The translations under genes and the position numbers were made by a program. A stretch of 12,580 nucleotides of DNA, from assembly GCA_900759225.1 (NCBI GenBank), contig CAAEUM010000336.1, positions 1 to 12,580 of the forward strand. The letters run 5' to 3'. A model generated the notes under the pieces. That model saw nothing but the letters and a program-made list of their open reading frames with translations. It was not told the DNA's origin and did no database searches. The stretch comes from Lachnospiraceae bacterium. GTDB taxonomy: Bacteria; Bacillota; Clostridia; Lachnospirales; Lachnospiraceae. This document shows positions 6,569 to 12,580 of this stretch, one piece after another (positions within the stretch are counted from its first letter, which is position 1; each line of letters begins with the position of its first letter).

Positions 6569-8266
6569 ATGAGGTATCACAATATGTATTACGATGAAAA
6601 TGAAGATGAAGTAGAGCGCCTGCGCTCAAGGCGTTCCCGGCCTGCACCCAGGCCCAGGACGAGCACCTCCTGCAATCAGGAAAAGCAGCAGGGCTCTTAC
6701 GAAAAGGGCTCTGAAAATGATTATTTATTTGCAGAAGCAGAAGGCGGCCAGATTCAGGTTCCCTTTACCAGAGCAGAAGGGCAGCAGGTCAGAAAAAAGC
6801 CTGGCAGTTCAGGCTCAAATCGCGCCCGTTCCACTGCAAGAAGTAAGCCCCATTCAGGCCCCAGAAAAAATACAAGTACAGGAAAAGCAAAAAGGAAGCA
6901 GAAAAAGCACAATCTCAAAAAGCTGCTGCTGGCAGTACTGGCCTTATTCCTTCTTTACGAGGGCTGGCTGTTTTTACATAAACCTACCGGGCTGTGGACG
7001 GTTGCTGTATTTGGCGTTGACAGTCGGGACGGAAATACAAAGAAGGCGTTAGCAGATGTTCAGATCATCTGCCAGCTGGATCGGTCTACAGGAGAAATCA
7101 AGCTGGTAAGCGTTTACAGGGATACTTATTTAAAAATTGATTCCCAGGGAAATTACCATCGTATTAATGAAGCCTATTTTAAAGGCGGACAGAAGCAGGC
7201 AGTTGATGCCCTGGAAGAAAATCTTGATATTAAAATTGATGATTACGCTGCCTTTAACTGGAAAACTGTAGCGGAAGTAATTAATGTGCTGGGCGGTATT
7301 GATATCAATATTACACCGGCAGAATTTAAACAGATCAACGGTTATATTACAGAAACAGTACAGTCGACCGGAATTGGCTCCTATCAGCTGAGCCATGACG
7401 GCCCCAATCATCTGGACGGGGTACAGGCAGTGGCTTACTGCAGGCTGAGGAAGATGGATACCGATTTCCAGCGTACAGAGCGGCAGAGAACCGTCATACA
7501 GCTTACTCTTGAAAAAGCAAAACAGGCAGATGCCTCTGTTTTATCCCAGCTGGCTCAGCTCGTACTGTCTCAGATTTCTACTAGTGTAAGCGTCAATGAT
7601 GTGTTGCCTCTGATTAAAAAAATTGACAGCTGCTATATCAGCGAAACTGGCGGCTTCCCATTTTCAAAGCAGGGCGCCCGTGTTGGAAAGATGGACTGTG
7701 TTATACCAACTACCCTGGAAAGCAATGTCATCCTCCTTCATCAGTTCCTTTACGGGGAAGATGTAAGCTATCAGCCCTCAGCAGCAGTTAAAAAAATCAG
7801 TGCCCACATATCAGAAAAAACAGGGCTTTATGAGGAGGGAAAACCGGCTCTTCCGGGAAGCTCCTCCGGCTCCGGTTCTTCACAAAAAGAAACACAGGCT
7901 CCTCCGCCAGCTCCGACTCCTGCTCCGGAAGAAACAACGGCTCCTGATATAACAGAGGAGACCCTTACAGAAGAGACAACACCGGAGGAAACAGAAACGA
8001 CAGAGGAAACAGAAGAAGAAATTGGCCCGGGATTTTCGGATAATGAAAAAGAAACAGCTGAAACAAAAAAAGAAGAGGAGATAGGGCCCGGCGTTTCCCC
8101 TACGAAACCTGTAAGGCCTACAGAGGAATCACCTCAGACTAAGCCTCAGGATGACCCGTCCTCCAAGGGACCCGGCGTATCTGAAACGACCAGTCCAAAC
8201 GAGGAGGGAAGCCTGCCTGAAACATCTGGCAGTGAAGATGTTTCAGAAATAGGACCGGGGCTATGA
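6569..8266 (+). CDS. LytR-CpsA-Psr (LCP) family cell-wall polymer ligase with repeated GPG tail
   Basis: This 565-residue type II membrane protein should attach anionic or other glycopolymers from lipid carriers to peptidoglycan outside the membrane. Residues 1-115 are a polar, Arg/Lys-rich cytoplasmic region, 117-136 one membrane helix, and 142-315 the LCP domain. Key LCP features are FGVDSRDG (148-155), SVYRDTYL (R184, D185), YHRINEAYF (R198), the LGGIDI turn and DFQRTERQR (R302, R305). A second conserved extracytoplasmic part runs to about 400. The tail from 430 is low complexity (P, T, E) and carries IGPG or GPG at 485-488, 505-508, 534-536 and 561-564, the last one residue from the end. 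The ATG at 6569 has AGGGGGGAGG 14 nt upstream; an ATG at 6584 with GAGG 9 nt before it is an alternative start. It is divergent from glmS. Confidence 0.93.
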   Translation: MRYHNMYYDENEDEVERLRSRRSRPAPRPRTSTSCNQEKQQGSYEKGSENDYLFAEAEGGQIQVPFTRAEGQQVRKKPGSSGSNRARSTARSKPHSGPRKNTSTGKAKRKQKKHNLKKLLLAVLALFLLYEGWLFLHKPTGLWTVAVFGVDSRDGNTKKALADVQIICQLDRSTGEIKLVSVYRDTYLKIDSQGNYHRINEAYFKGGQKQAVDALEENLDIKIDDYAAFNWKTVAEVINVLGGIDINITPAEFKQINGYITETVQSTGIGSYQLSHDGPNHLDGVQAVAYCRLRKMDTDFQRTERQRTVIQLTLEKAKQADASVLSQLAQLVLSQISTSVSVNDVLPLIKKIDSCYISETGGFPFSKQGARVGKMDCVIPTTLESNVILLHQFLYGEDVSYQPSAAVKKISAHISEKTGLYEEGKPALPGSSSGSGSSQKETQAPPPAPTPAPEETTAPDITEETLTEETTPEETETTEETEEEIGPGFSDNEKETAETKKEEEIGPGVSPTKPVRPTEESPQTKPQDDPSSKGPGVSETTSPNEEGSLPETSGSEDVSEIGPGL

Positions 8267-8275
8267 GGACTTTAC

Positions 8276-9001
8276 TCACCTTGCGTAAGGAGCCCATTCC
8301 TTCAGGGTTCCTTCGGTAACAGCGTGGAAAAGGCAGTCCTTTAAATAAGGATTGTCTTTTTGCATCTGGCGGATCAATTCCTTTACATACTGACGCTTGG
8401 AATGGCCATCCATAGGGCAGGGGTTTTTACATACAGGAAGCTGAAAGCTTCTCTGAAATCCAATTACATCCGCCTCTGTCACATAAATCATAGGCCGTAT
8501 AACCGACAGCCCTGTAGCATCAAGACTGGTAGTGGGAGAGAAGCAGTGAAACCGTCCTTCATAAAACAGGGACATAAGCATTGTTTCGATTACATCATCC
8601 CGGTGATGAGCATAGGCAATTTTATTACAGCCCAGCTCCAACGCTTTTTGATTTAAAGCACCTTTCCGCATTTTCGCACAGAGGGAACAAGGGTTCTTTT
8701 CTTTTCTCGTTTCAAACAGGATCGTCCCAATCTCTGTGGGAACGATCGAATAGGGAATCTCAAGTTTCGCGCATAGTTCCCTTACCGGCTCCAGATTCAT
8801 TGTCCCCAAGCCTAAATCTACGGTAATAGCTGAAAGGGTAAAAGGATGGGGATAAAAGCGCTTAAGGCCGTTTAAAGCGTAAAGTAAGGTCAAACTGTCC
8901 TTGCCGCCGGACAGGCCAACCGCAATATGGTCATTGTCCTCAATTAATCCATATGTATCCACAGCCTGACGAACCAGGCTTAAAAGCCGCTGAAGCTTCA
9001 T
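8276..9001 (-). CDS. TtcA-like tRNA 2-thiocytidine synthetase family ATPase
   Basis: This 241-residue cytoplasmic PP-loop ATPase resembles TtcA, which thiolates cytidine 32 in certain tRNAs using an iron-sulfur cluster. The PP-loop SGGKDS (31-36) adenylates the target base, and the NPCSLCAKMRKG block carries the CxxC pair C105 and C108. AHHRDDVIET (131-140) is the second family motif. The VCKNPCPMDG segment offers C191 and C195 as the likely third cluster ligand region. Length is shorter than E. coli TtcA (about 310) but in the range of Firmicutes members. GGAGG (9011-9015 read on the minus strand) sits 9 nt before the start. It ends 9 nt from the end of the LCP gene, tail to tail, with no terminator visible between them. 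Family is confident; the exact tRNA position is inference. Confidence 0.87.
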   Translation of the reverse strand: MKLQRLLSLVRQAVDTYGLIEDNDHIAVGLSGGKDSLTLLYALNGLKRFYPHPFTLSAITVDLGLGTMNLEPVRELCAKLEIPYSIVPTEIGTILFETRKEKNPCSLCAKMRKGALNQKALELGCNKIAYAHHRDDVIETMLMSLFYEGRFHCFSPTTSLDATGLSVIRPMIYVTEADVIGFQRSFQLPVCKNPCPMDGHSKRQYVKELIRQMQKDNPYLKDCLFHAVTEGTLKEWAPYAR

Positions 9002-9040
9002 AGAAGAATTCCTCCGGAAAATTTATCTTTCAATGATGAA

Positions 9041-9070
9041 AGGGTAACACAGCGGCTGCATCCTTGTCAA
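9041..9070 (-). promoter_or_regulatory. Probable promoter of the ttcA-like gene
   Basis: On the minus strand a perfect TTGACA (9065-9070) is followed after 18 bp by TACCCT (9041-9046), a poor -10 that keeps TAnnnT. Its -35 is only 2 bp from the -35 of the divergent recombinase promoter, so the two may compete for RNA polymerase. Confidence 0.5.
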
Positions 9071-9072
9071 GG

Positions 9073-9101
9073 TTGCTATAAAGAATTATTTTGAGTATAA
9101 T
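9073..9101 (+). promoter_or_regulatory. Sigma-A promoter of the recombinase gene
   Basis: TTGCTA (9073-9078) and TATAAT (9096-9101) have 17-bp spacing. Transcription would start near 9108, giving a leader of about 100 nt that includes a short ORF and an inverted repeat. Confidence 0.7.
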
Positions 9102-9149
9102 AGAGATCAGCAGCAGACCAAAAGGCTGTGATTTAATGAAAGGAGAGCT

Positions 9150-9191
9150 ATGTCTAACTATTCGCGAAACAACACTTTAACGAATAGTTAG
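9150..9191 (+). CDS. Possible 13-residue leader peptide before the recombinase
   Basis: ATG at 9150 has AAGGAG at 9140-9145 and encodes MSNYSRNNTLTNS, ending in TAG at 9189-9191. This ribosome binding site is much better than the one before the recombinase ATG 18 nt later (AGGA, 3-nt spacing), so reinitiation or coupling is plausible. The short ORF is in the same frame as the recombinase, with no other stop between them. The peptide is not recognisable. It could be chance, since the same bases form an inverted repeat. Confidence 0.4.
   Translation: MSNYSRNNTLTNS
9154..9191. repeat. 11-bp perfect inverted repeat upstream of the recombinase
   Basis: CTAACTATTCG (9154-9164) and CGAATAGTTAG (9181-9191) are exact reverse complements separated by 16 bp. 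The palindrome TTCGCGAA (9161-9168) overlaps the left arm. Arm length suits a tyrosine-recombinase binding site, but the 16-bp centre is too wide for a normal 6-8 bp crossover region. As RNA it would be a stem-loop covering most of the leader ORF; no T tract follows. Confidence 0.7.
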
Positions 9192-9209
9192 CGGCTTATT
9201 ATAGGATCA

Positions 9210-10274
9210 ATGGCAAATTTATCTTACCATGAACAAACAGATAAAGAAAATATTTTAAAGCTCCGAGGGCTGATAAAAGAACTCCCGGCCTTCTGCAGTG
9301 ACTTCTTTCGCGGCATTGAACCAAGGACTTCTTCCCGTACCCGGATTGCCTATGCTTATGATCTTCATGTTTTTTTTGATTTCCTGCATAAGGAAAATCC
9401 TGTTTTAAGCAAACTTGATATAAAAGAAATTACACTGGAACATCTGGACTCTCTCTCAGTAACGGATTTTGAAGAATATATGGAGTATCTGAAATACCGG
9501 TTTAATGATAAAAATCAGGAGGTCATGAATAAGGAACGGGGAATCATGCGCAAGGTATCTTCCCTTAAAAGCTTTTATAATTACTTTTACCGCAATGAGC
9601 GCATACGGAATAATCCGGCAGCCCTGGTACGCCTTCCAAAGCTTCATGACAAGGGTATTATCCGCCTGGATGTAGATGAGGTGGCGCTTCTCCTGGATGA
9701 AGTGGAACAGGGAGAAAAATTGACTGATAAGCAGAAAGCCTTTCATAATAAAACGAAAAAACGGGATCTGGCATTAATCACACTATTGCTGGGAACCGGT
9801 ATCCGTGTATCTGAATGTGTGGGGCTTAATATTTCAGATATTGATTTCAAAAATGGCGGTATCCGCATTTACAGAAAAGGCGGCAAAGAGGTAACTGTTT
9901 ATTTCGGAACAGAGGTTGAAGAGGCTCTTCTGGATTATCTTGAGGAGCGTGACCGCATCCTTCCTGAGGAAGGCAGTGAGGATGCCCTGTTTCTCTCCCT
10001 GCAGAGAAAACGTATGGCTGTACGAAGCGTAGAGAATTTAGTAAAAAAATACGCTCAGATCGTAACTCCTTTAAAACCGATTACTCCCCATAAGCTCCGA
10101 AGCACTTACGGAACCAACCTTTACCGTGAAACAGGTGATATTTACCTGGTAGCTGATGTACTTGGCCATTCTGATGTAAATACCACTAAGCGCCATTACG
10201 CAGCGCTGGAGGATGAACGCCGCAGAAGCGCCCGCAATAAGGTACGCCTCCGCGAAAAGCCAGGCAGGGAGTAA
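9210..10274 (+). CDS. XerS-like tyrosine recombinase
   Basis: This 354-residue tyrosine recombinase has an N-terminal SAM-like DNA-binding domain (about 20-140) and a catalytic domain (about 155-345). Catalytic residues visible are R199 (GTGIRVSE), K223 (RKGGK), H294 and R297 (TPHKLRS), H320 (LGHSDV) and nucleophile Y330 (TTKRHY). The length, the LPAFCSDFF N-terminus and the extra segment before KRDLALITLLLGTG are more like the single-recombinase XerS of streptococci (about 356 residues) than like XerC/XerD (about 300). XerS resolves chromosome dimers at a dif site close to its gene. No phage or integron genes are nearby, so a housekeeping role is more likely than an integrase, but this is inference. 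The ATG at 9210 has only a weak AGGA; the better site upstream belongs to a short leader ORF. Confidence 0.88.
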   Translation: MANLSYHEQTDKENILKLRGLIKELPAFCSDFFRGIEPRTSSRTRIAYAYDLHVFFDFLHKENPVLSKLDIKEITLEHLDSLSVTDFEEYMEYLKYRFNDKNQEVMNKERGIMRKVSSLKSFYNYFYRNERIRNNPAALVRLPKLHDKGIIRLDVDEVALLLDEVEQGEKLTDKQKAFHNKTKKRDLALITLLLGTGIRVSECVGLNISDIDFKNGGIRIYRKGGKEVTVYFGTEVEEALLDYLEERDRILPEEGSEDALFLSLQRKRMAVRSVENLVKKYAQIVTPLKPITPHKLRSTYGTNLYRETGDIYLVADVLGHSDVNTTKRHYAALEDERRRSARNKVRLREKPGRE

Positions 10275-10294
10275 AAACTTACCTGGCTTTTCGC
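10252..10294. terminator. Bidirectional terminator between the recombinase and LysM genes
   Basis: GCGAAAAGCCAGG (10252-10264) pairs perfectly with CCTGGCTTTTCGC (10282-10294). Each strand ends the stem with GGCTTTT, so it can serve both convergent genes. It contains the last codons and stop of the recombinase gene. Confidence 0.75.
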
Positions 10295-10304
10295 ATACAG
10301 TTTA

Positions 10305-10604
10305 TTATTCATAATAGACAACCATCAGATACTGTCCTGCATGGATCGTATCTTTTTTTAAACAGTTCATCTCCTTTAACTGCTTTACATATTCTTCTGT
10401 AGACATCTCACTGCCGTCCTTATAGTCACTGGCAATCTCCCACAGGCTGTCTCCCTCTTCAATCCGTATACTCTTGTAGTAAGGGGTGCGCTCCTGCTCT
10501 TCCCTTGCCAGAGAGGCAAATACTGTGTGCCCTGCCGTAAATACCAGGCATATCAAAAGCATACACAGGGCTCCTGTCAGTTTTTTCACCACAGACCGTC
10601 TCAT
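10305..10604 (-). CDS. yneA: YneA-like SOS-induced cell division inhibitor (LysM protein)
   Basis: This 99-residue protein has a basic start and a membrane segment or uncleaved signal anchor (about 9-30), then an extracytoplasmic LysM-type domain (about 45-98) with IRIEEGDSLWEIASDY and a closing HAGQYLMVV. This is the build of Bacillus YneA, which delays septation during DNA damage and, as here, is encoded divergently from lexA. The start has AAAGGAGG at 10611-10618 (minus strand), a strong site. Its promoter (TTGACA-17-TATAGT) is overlapped by one LexA box, and another lies just after the start point, so tight SOS control is expected. LysM domains bind glycan strands, but the division role here is inferred from context and architecture, not proven. 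A generic LysM protein is the alternative. Confidence 0.8.
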   Translation of the reverse strand: MRRSVVKKLTGALCMLLICLVFTAGHTVFASLAREEQERTPYYKSIRIEEGDSLWEIASDYKDGSEMSTEEYVKQLKEMNCLKKDTIHAGQYLMVVYYE

Positions 10605-10659
10605 TTGTAACCTCCTTTAAAACAACCACAAAACAATTCCATCAGAGAAACAGCATTGT

Positions 10660-10673
10660 AGAACATGCGTTCT
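10660..10673. promoter_or_regulatory. LexA (SOS) box 1
   Basis: AGAACATGCGTTCT is a perfect 14-bp palindrome matching the Gram-positive LexA consensus CGAACRNRYGTTYG at 12 of 14 positions. It lies about 6-19 nt downstream of the expected start point of the yneA-like gene. Confidence 0.88.
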
Positions 10674-10685
10674 CTTTATGGTTAT

Positions 10686-10714
10686 ACTATAGCACCAGAA
10701 CGTACGTTTGTCAA
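10686..10714 (-). promoter_or_regulatory. Sigma-A promoter of the yneA-like gene
   Basis: On the minus strand TTGACA (10709-10714) and TATAGT (10686-10691) are 17 bp apart. LexA box 2 fills the -35 edge and the spacer, so repressor binding would block polymerase. Confidence 0.85.
10697..10710. promoter_or_regulatory. LexA (SOS) box 2
   Basis: AGAACGTACGTTTG matches the LexA consensus at 13 of 14 positions. It sits within the spacer and -35 edge of the yneA-like promoter and starts exactly 37 bp from box 1. Confidence 0.88.
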
Positions 10715-10733
10715 TGAAGTACAGCGAAAAAAC

Positions 10734-10747
10734 CGAACAAAGGTTTG
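10734..10747. promoter_or_regulatory. LexA (SOS) box 3
   Basis: CGAACAAAGGTTTG matches the consensus at 13 of 14 positions. It overlaps the lexA -35 (10745-10750), as expected for autorepression, and starts exactly 37 bp from box 2. Confidence 0.85.
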
Positions 10748-10773
10748 CGTTTTTGTCTGACATGTGATATAAT
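10745..10773 (+). promoter_or_regulatory. Sigma-A promoter of lexA
   Basis: TTGCGT (10745-10750) and TATAAT (10768-10773) are 17 bp apart, and TGA before the -10 makes an extended -10 (TGnTATAAT). LexA box 3 overlaps the -35. A 5' leader of about 115 nt follows, with a small hairpin at 10789-10812. Confidence 0.82.
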
Positions 10774-10799
10774 CAAGGAAAAGATGCCAGGGGTAAGGG

Positions 10800-10877
10800 A
10801 TGGTCCGCCCCTCTGATACCGGATTGCGGCCCGCTATGCATTTCCACGATCCAGGAAAATTCAGCTACACAGATTAA
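10800..10877 (+). CDS. Possible 25-codon upstream ORF in the lexA leader
   Basis: ATG at 10800 follows AGGGG (10789-10793) by 6 nt and opens a 25-codon frame ending in TAA at 10875-10877, 18 nt before lexA and in the same frame. The peptide (MVRPSDTGLRPAMHFHDPGK and five more residues) is not recognised. The proposed ribosome binding site lies in a hairpin stem (AGGGG/CCCCT). The lexA gene has its own strong AAGGAGG, so the short ORF is not needed for its translation; it may be chance. Confidence 0.2.
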   Translation: MVRPSDTGLRPAMHFHDPGKFSYTD

Positions 10878-10895
10878 TAAGGAGGCCGATCACTT

Positions 10896-11513
10896 ATGTC
10901 ACAGGATAAAATGACTGCCAAGCAGCAGGAAATATTAGAATATATTAAAGAAACAATTTTAAAAAAGGGATATCCGCCGGCTGTCCGCGAAATTTGTGAG
11001 GCAGTTCACTTGAAATCTACCTCTTCCGTACATTCCCACCTCTCTGCCCTGGAGGAAAAGGGGTATATCCGCAGGGATCCGACAAAACCCAGGACGATTG
11101 AGATCCTGGATGATACCTTTAACTTTAACCGCAGGGAAATGGTAAGCATCCCTCTTTTAGGGACGGTTGCTGCCGGTGAACCTCTTCTGGCTGAGGAACA
11201 TATTGAAGACTACTTCCCTTTCCCCGCTGACAGCCTTCCTAATGCAGAGGTATTTATGCTGAAGGTAAAAGGTGAAAGTATGATCAATATGGGGATTCTT
11301 CCCGGTGACCGCCTGCTGGTAGAGCAAACGCCGGTGGCTGAAAATGGGGAGGTTGTGGTAGCTCTGATCGATGATTCTGCCACTGTAAAGAAGTTTTATA
11401 AAGAAGATGGGCATTACCGCCTTCAGCCTGAAAATGATTTTATGGAGCCTATTATTACAGACCATGTAGAGATCCTTGGAAAAGTGATCGGCCTTCTGCG
11501 CATGATGACCTGA
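10896..11513 (+). CDS. lexA: LexA repressor
   Basis: This 205-residue SOS repressor binds boxes upstream of DNA-damage genes and inactivates itself when RecA filaments stimulate autocleavage. An N-terminal winged helix-turn-helix (about 1-70; GYPPAVREICEAVHLKSTSS contains the recognition helix region) is followed by an S24 peptidase-like domain. Cleavage is expected between A93 and G94 in VAAGEP. The catalytic Ser is S128 (VKGESM) and the Lys is K165 (ATVKKFY). The length is standard. AAGGAGG at 10879-10885 lies 10 nt before the ATG. The three LexA boxes upstream show autoregulation and shared control with the divergent yneA-like gene. Confidence 0.97.
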   Translation: MSQDKMTAKQQEILEYIKETILKKGYPPAVREICEAVHLKSTSSVHSHLSALEEKGYIRRDPTKPRTIEILDDTFNFNRREMVSIPLLGTVAAGEPLLAEEHIEDYFPFPADSLPNAEVFMLKVKGESMINMGILPGDRLLVEQTPVAENGEVVVALIDDSATVKKFYKEDGHYRLQPENDFMEPIITDHVEILGKVIGLLRMMT

Positions 11514-11537
11514 CAGGAAGCCTGTATTTTAAAGAAA

Positions 11538-11571
11538 GGCGGTATTTTCGCAATCCACTGAAAATACCGCC
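11538..11571. terminator. Bidirectional terminator between lexA and rsfS
   Basis: GGCGGTATTTTC (11538-11549) pairs perfectly with GAAAATACCGCC (11560-11571) over a 10-nt loop. On the minus strand TTTCTTTAAAAT follows, and on the plus strand CCTCATCTTTATT follows, so it fits rsfS best and may also end lexA transcripts. Confidence 0.75.
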
Positions 11572-11590
11572 CCTCATCTTTATTCTAAAT

Positions 11591-11941
11591 TTACAGCTCA
11601 TCCACACTCACAAAGGTTTTTCCATCCCGCCAGATACGTTCTAAATCGTAGAACAGCCTGTCTTCGCGGCAGAAAATATGGACGATCACATCTTTGTAAT
11701 CCATTAAGATCCAGTTAGCACTTTGATATCCTTCAATCTGCTTGCATGGGTATCCGGCCTTTTCCATCATCTCTTCCACATTATCAGCCATTGCCTGTAC
11801 CTGGTTTGGGTTGCTTCCATCTGCAATGATAAAATAGTCTGCCAGCACAGATACGTTCTGGATATCAATAATCTTAATATCCTCACCCTTTTTGTCGCTT
11901 AACGCCTCATAGGCGATCTTAACCATTTCCTTTGAGTTCAT
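11591..11941 (-). CDS. rsfS: Ribosome silencing factor RsfS
   Basis: This 116-residue protein belongs to the RsfS (DUF143, Iojap-related) family, which binds ribosomal protein L14 on the 50S subunit and blocks joining with 30S, lowering translation when nutrients are short. Family hallmarks are IDIQNVSVLADYFIIADGSN (26-45), the NVEEMMEKAGY helix, and WILMDYKDVIVHIFCREDRLFYDLERIW near the C-terminus, quoted in part: DVIVHIF and YDLERIW. Length is typical. AAGGAG upstream (within the end of yqeK) lies about 7 nt before the ATG, and the gene overlaps yqeK by 23 nt, so the two are translationally coupled. nadD-yqeK-rsfS is a standard Firmicutes order. Confidence 0.95.
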   Translation of the reverse strand: MNSKEMVKIAYEALSDKKGEDIKIIDIQNVSVLADYFIIADGSNPNQVQAMADNVEEMMEKAGYPCKQIEGYQSANWILMDYKDVIVHIFCREDRLFYDLERIWRDGKTFVSVDEL

Positions 11942-12530
11942 TCTTTTCTCCTTTTAAGGTTTTAAAATATTCATAAGCCCTGCAGGTTTCCGGGTCAATG
12001 GAACCGCCTTTTTTCTGCAGATATTCCAGTGTGCCTGATAAAATGGCATACATTGTTTCGTCCAGATCCTCATAGGCCAGCTTCCGTACCTGGGCCAGAT
12101 TTGCTGCCTTATACCGTCTTGGTTCGATATAATCCGCAATATAGAGGATTTTATCCAGCGTAGACATATCGGCCTTTCCTGTGGTATGGCAGGCTATGGC
12201 AGACAGGATTTCCTGATCTGTAACGCCGTACTTATTTTTAGCCAGCCAGACACCATATTTTGCATGAAGCACAGGCAGTGCCTTTTTCTCTGCATCTGTT
12301 ATTTCAATTCCATGGTGAAGACATTTTTCCAGGATTACCTCATCTGAAAAACGCTTCCCGCAGTCATGCATCAGCCCCGCAAGCTCTGCCTTCTCCAGAT
12401 CATAGCCATAGCGCATGGCAAGATTCATACAGGTAAAAGACACACTGAGGGAATGCTCATAACGCATAGGCGCAAGCTTTGACTTTAATTTTTTGCGCAG
12501 CAGCATAATCTGCATACATTGATTATCCAT
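11919..12530 (-). CDS. yqeK: YqeK-type HD-domain hydrolase (symmetrical Ap4A hydrolase)
   Basis: This 203-residue HD-domain metalloenzyme matches YqeK, reported to hydrolyse diadenosine tetraphosphate symmetrically to two ADP. HD-type ligands visible are H26 (RYEHSLSV), H55 and D56 (LMHDCGK), H89 (VLHAKYG), H115 (ACHTTG) and D133 (IADYIEPRR). I chose the ATG at 12530, which has AAAGGAG 10 nt upstream; a TTG two codons earlier (12536) is only 4 nt from that site and less likely. The C-terminal codons hold the ribosome binding site of rsfS. The gene is complete in the window, and an upstream partner, probably nadD, lies just past the right edge. Confidence 0.93.
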   Translation of the reverse strand: MDNQCMQIMLLRKKLKSKLAPMRYEHSLSVSFTCMNLAMRYGYDLEKAELAGLMHDCGKRFSDEVILEKCLHHGIEITDAEKKALPVLHAKYGVWLAKNKYGVTDQEILSAIACHTTGKADMSTLDKILYIADYIEPRRYKAANLAQVRKLAYEDLDETMYAILSGTLEYLQKKGGSIDPETCRAYEYFKTLKGEKNELKGNG

Positions 12531-12580
12531 GATCAAACTTCTCCTTTGTGCTCTTTTGGCGGATCGTCCTATCCCATATA

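Noticed and set aside
8217..8246. 10-bp inverted repeat CTGAAACATC/GATGTTTCAG near the end of the LCP gene as a terminator
   Set aside because: It lies within coding sequence and is followed by GC-rich bases with no T tract on either strand.
9154..9191. Canonical dif site
   Set aside because: The arms match perfectly, but the 16-bp centre is far wider than the 6-8 bp of known Xer sites, so only a tentative recombinase-binding role is proposed.
12569..12580. Possible end of nadD on the minus strand (residues YMG then TAG)
   Set aside because: Only three codons are visible. The position fits the usual nadD-yqeK-rsfS order, but a different frame is also open here, so no gene call can be supported.
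1..12580. CRISPR arrays, tRNA or rRNA genes, insertion sequences, phage modules
   Set aside because: No repeat-spacer pattern, cloverleaf, rRNA segment, transposase or terminal repeats were seen; the recombinase is alone and looks like a housekeeping gene.

Overview
The window looks like ordinary chromosomal backbone from a low-to-mid GC Gram-positive anaerobe of the class Clostridia, most likely a Lachnospiraceae member. This rests on yggS-sepF followed by lspA-rluD, a glmS gene led by a glmS ribozyme, a lexA gene divergent from a small LysM protein, strong AGGAGG ribosome binding sites and sigma-A type promoters. No plasmid, phage, transposon or CRISPR content is visible. The assignment is inference from gene content and style, not from a database comparison.

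Layout from left to right: the tail of a YggS-type PLP protein (+), sepF (+), a hairpin terminator, then a tightly packed aroB-lspA-rluD run (+) with 1-nt and 4-nt overlaps. After a 242-nt gap with a -10 element and a structured leader comes a cytidylate kinase-like gene (+). It converges on glmS (-) through two interlocking terminators. glmS has a textbook sigma-A promoter and a self-cleaving glmS ribozyme between promoter and start codon. Divergent from it is a LytR-CpsA-Psr (LCP) wall-polymer ligase (+) with a long acidic tail carrying repeated GPG motifs. This converges, with only 9 nt between stops, on a TtcA-like tRNA thiolase (-). Divergent from that is a XerS-like tyrosine recombinase (+), preceded by a 13-codon leader ORF that contains an 11-bp inverted repeat. 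The recombinase converges on a YneA-like LysM protein (-), which is divergent from lexA (+). Three LexA boxes lie between them at exact 37-bp steps. lexA converges through a bidirectional hairpin on rsfS (-) and yqeK (-), which overlap and form the end of a probable nadD-yqeK-rsfS operon.

Functionally the window joins three themes. The first is envelope and division: SepF for the Z-ring, LspA for lipoproteins, GlmS for amino-sugar supply, LCP for wall polymer attachment and YneA-like for SOS division arrest. The second is translation and RNA maturation: RluD-type pseudouridine synthase, TtcA-like thiolase and RsfS. The third is DNA damage and chromosome maintenance: LexA and XerS-like. The best second-look items are the evenly spaced SOS boxes, the recombinase leader with its in-frame UAG and inverted repeat, the ribozyme, the repeated tail of the LCP protein, and the unassigned hairpin leader before the cytidylate kinase-like gene. 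None of these is proof of a new system; most are known classes in a tidy arrangement.
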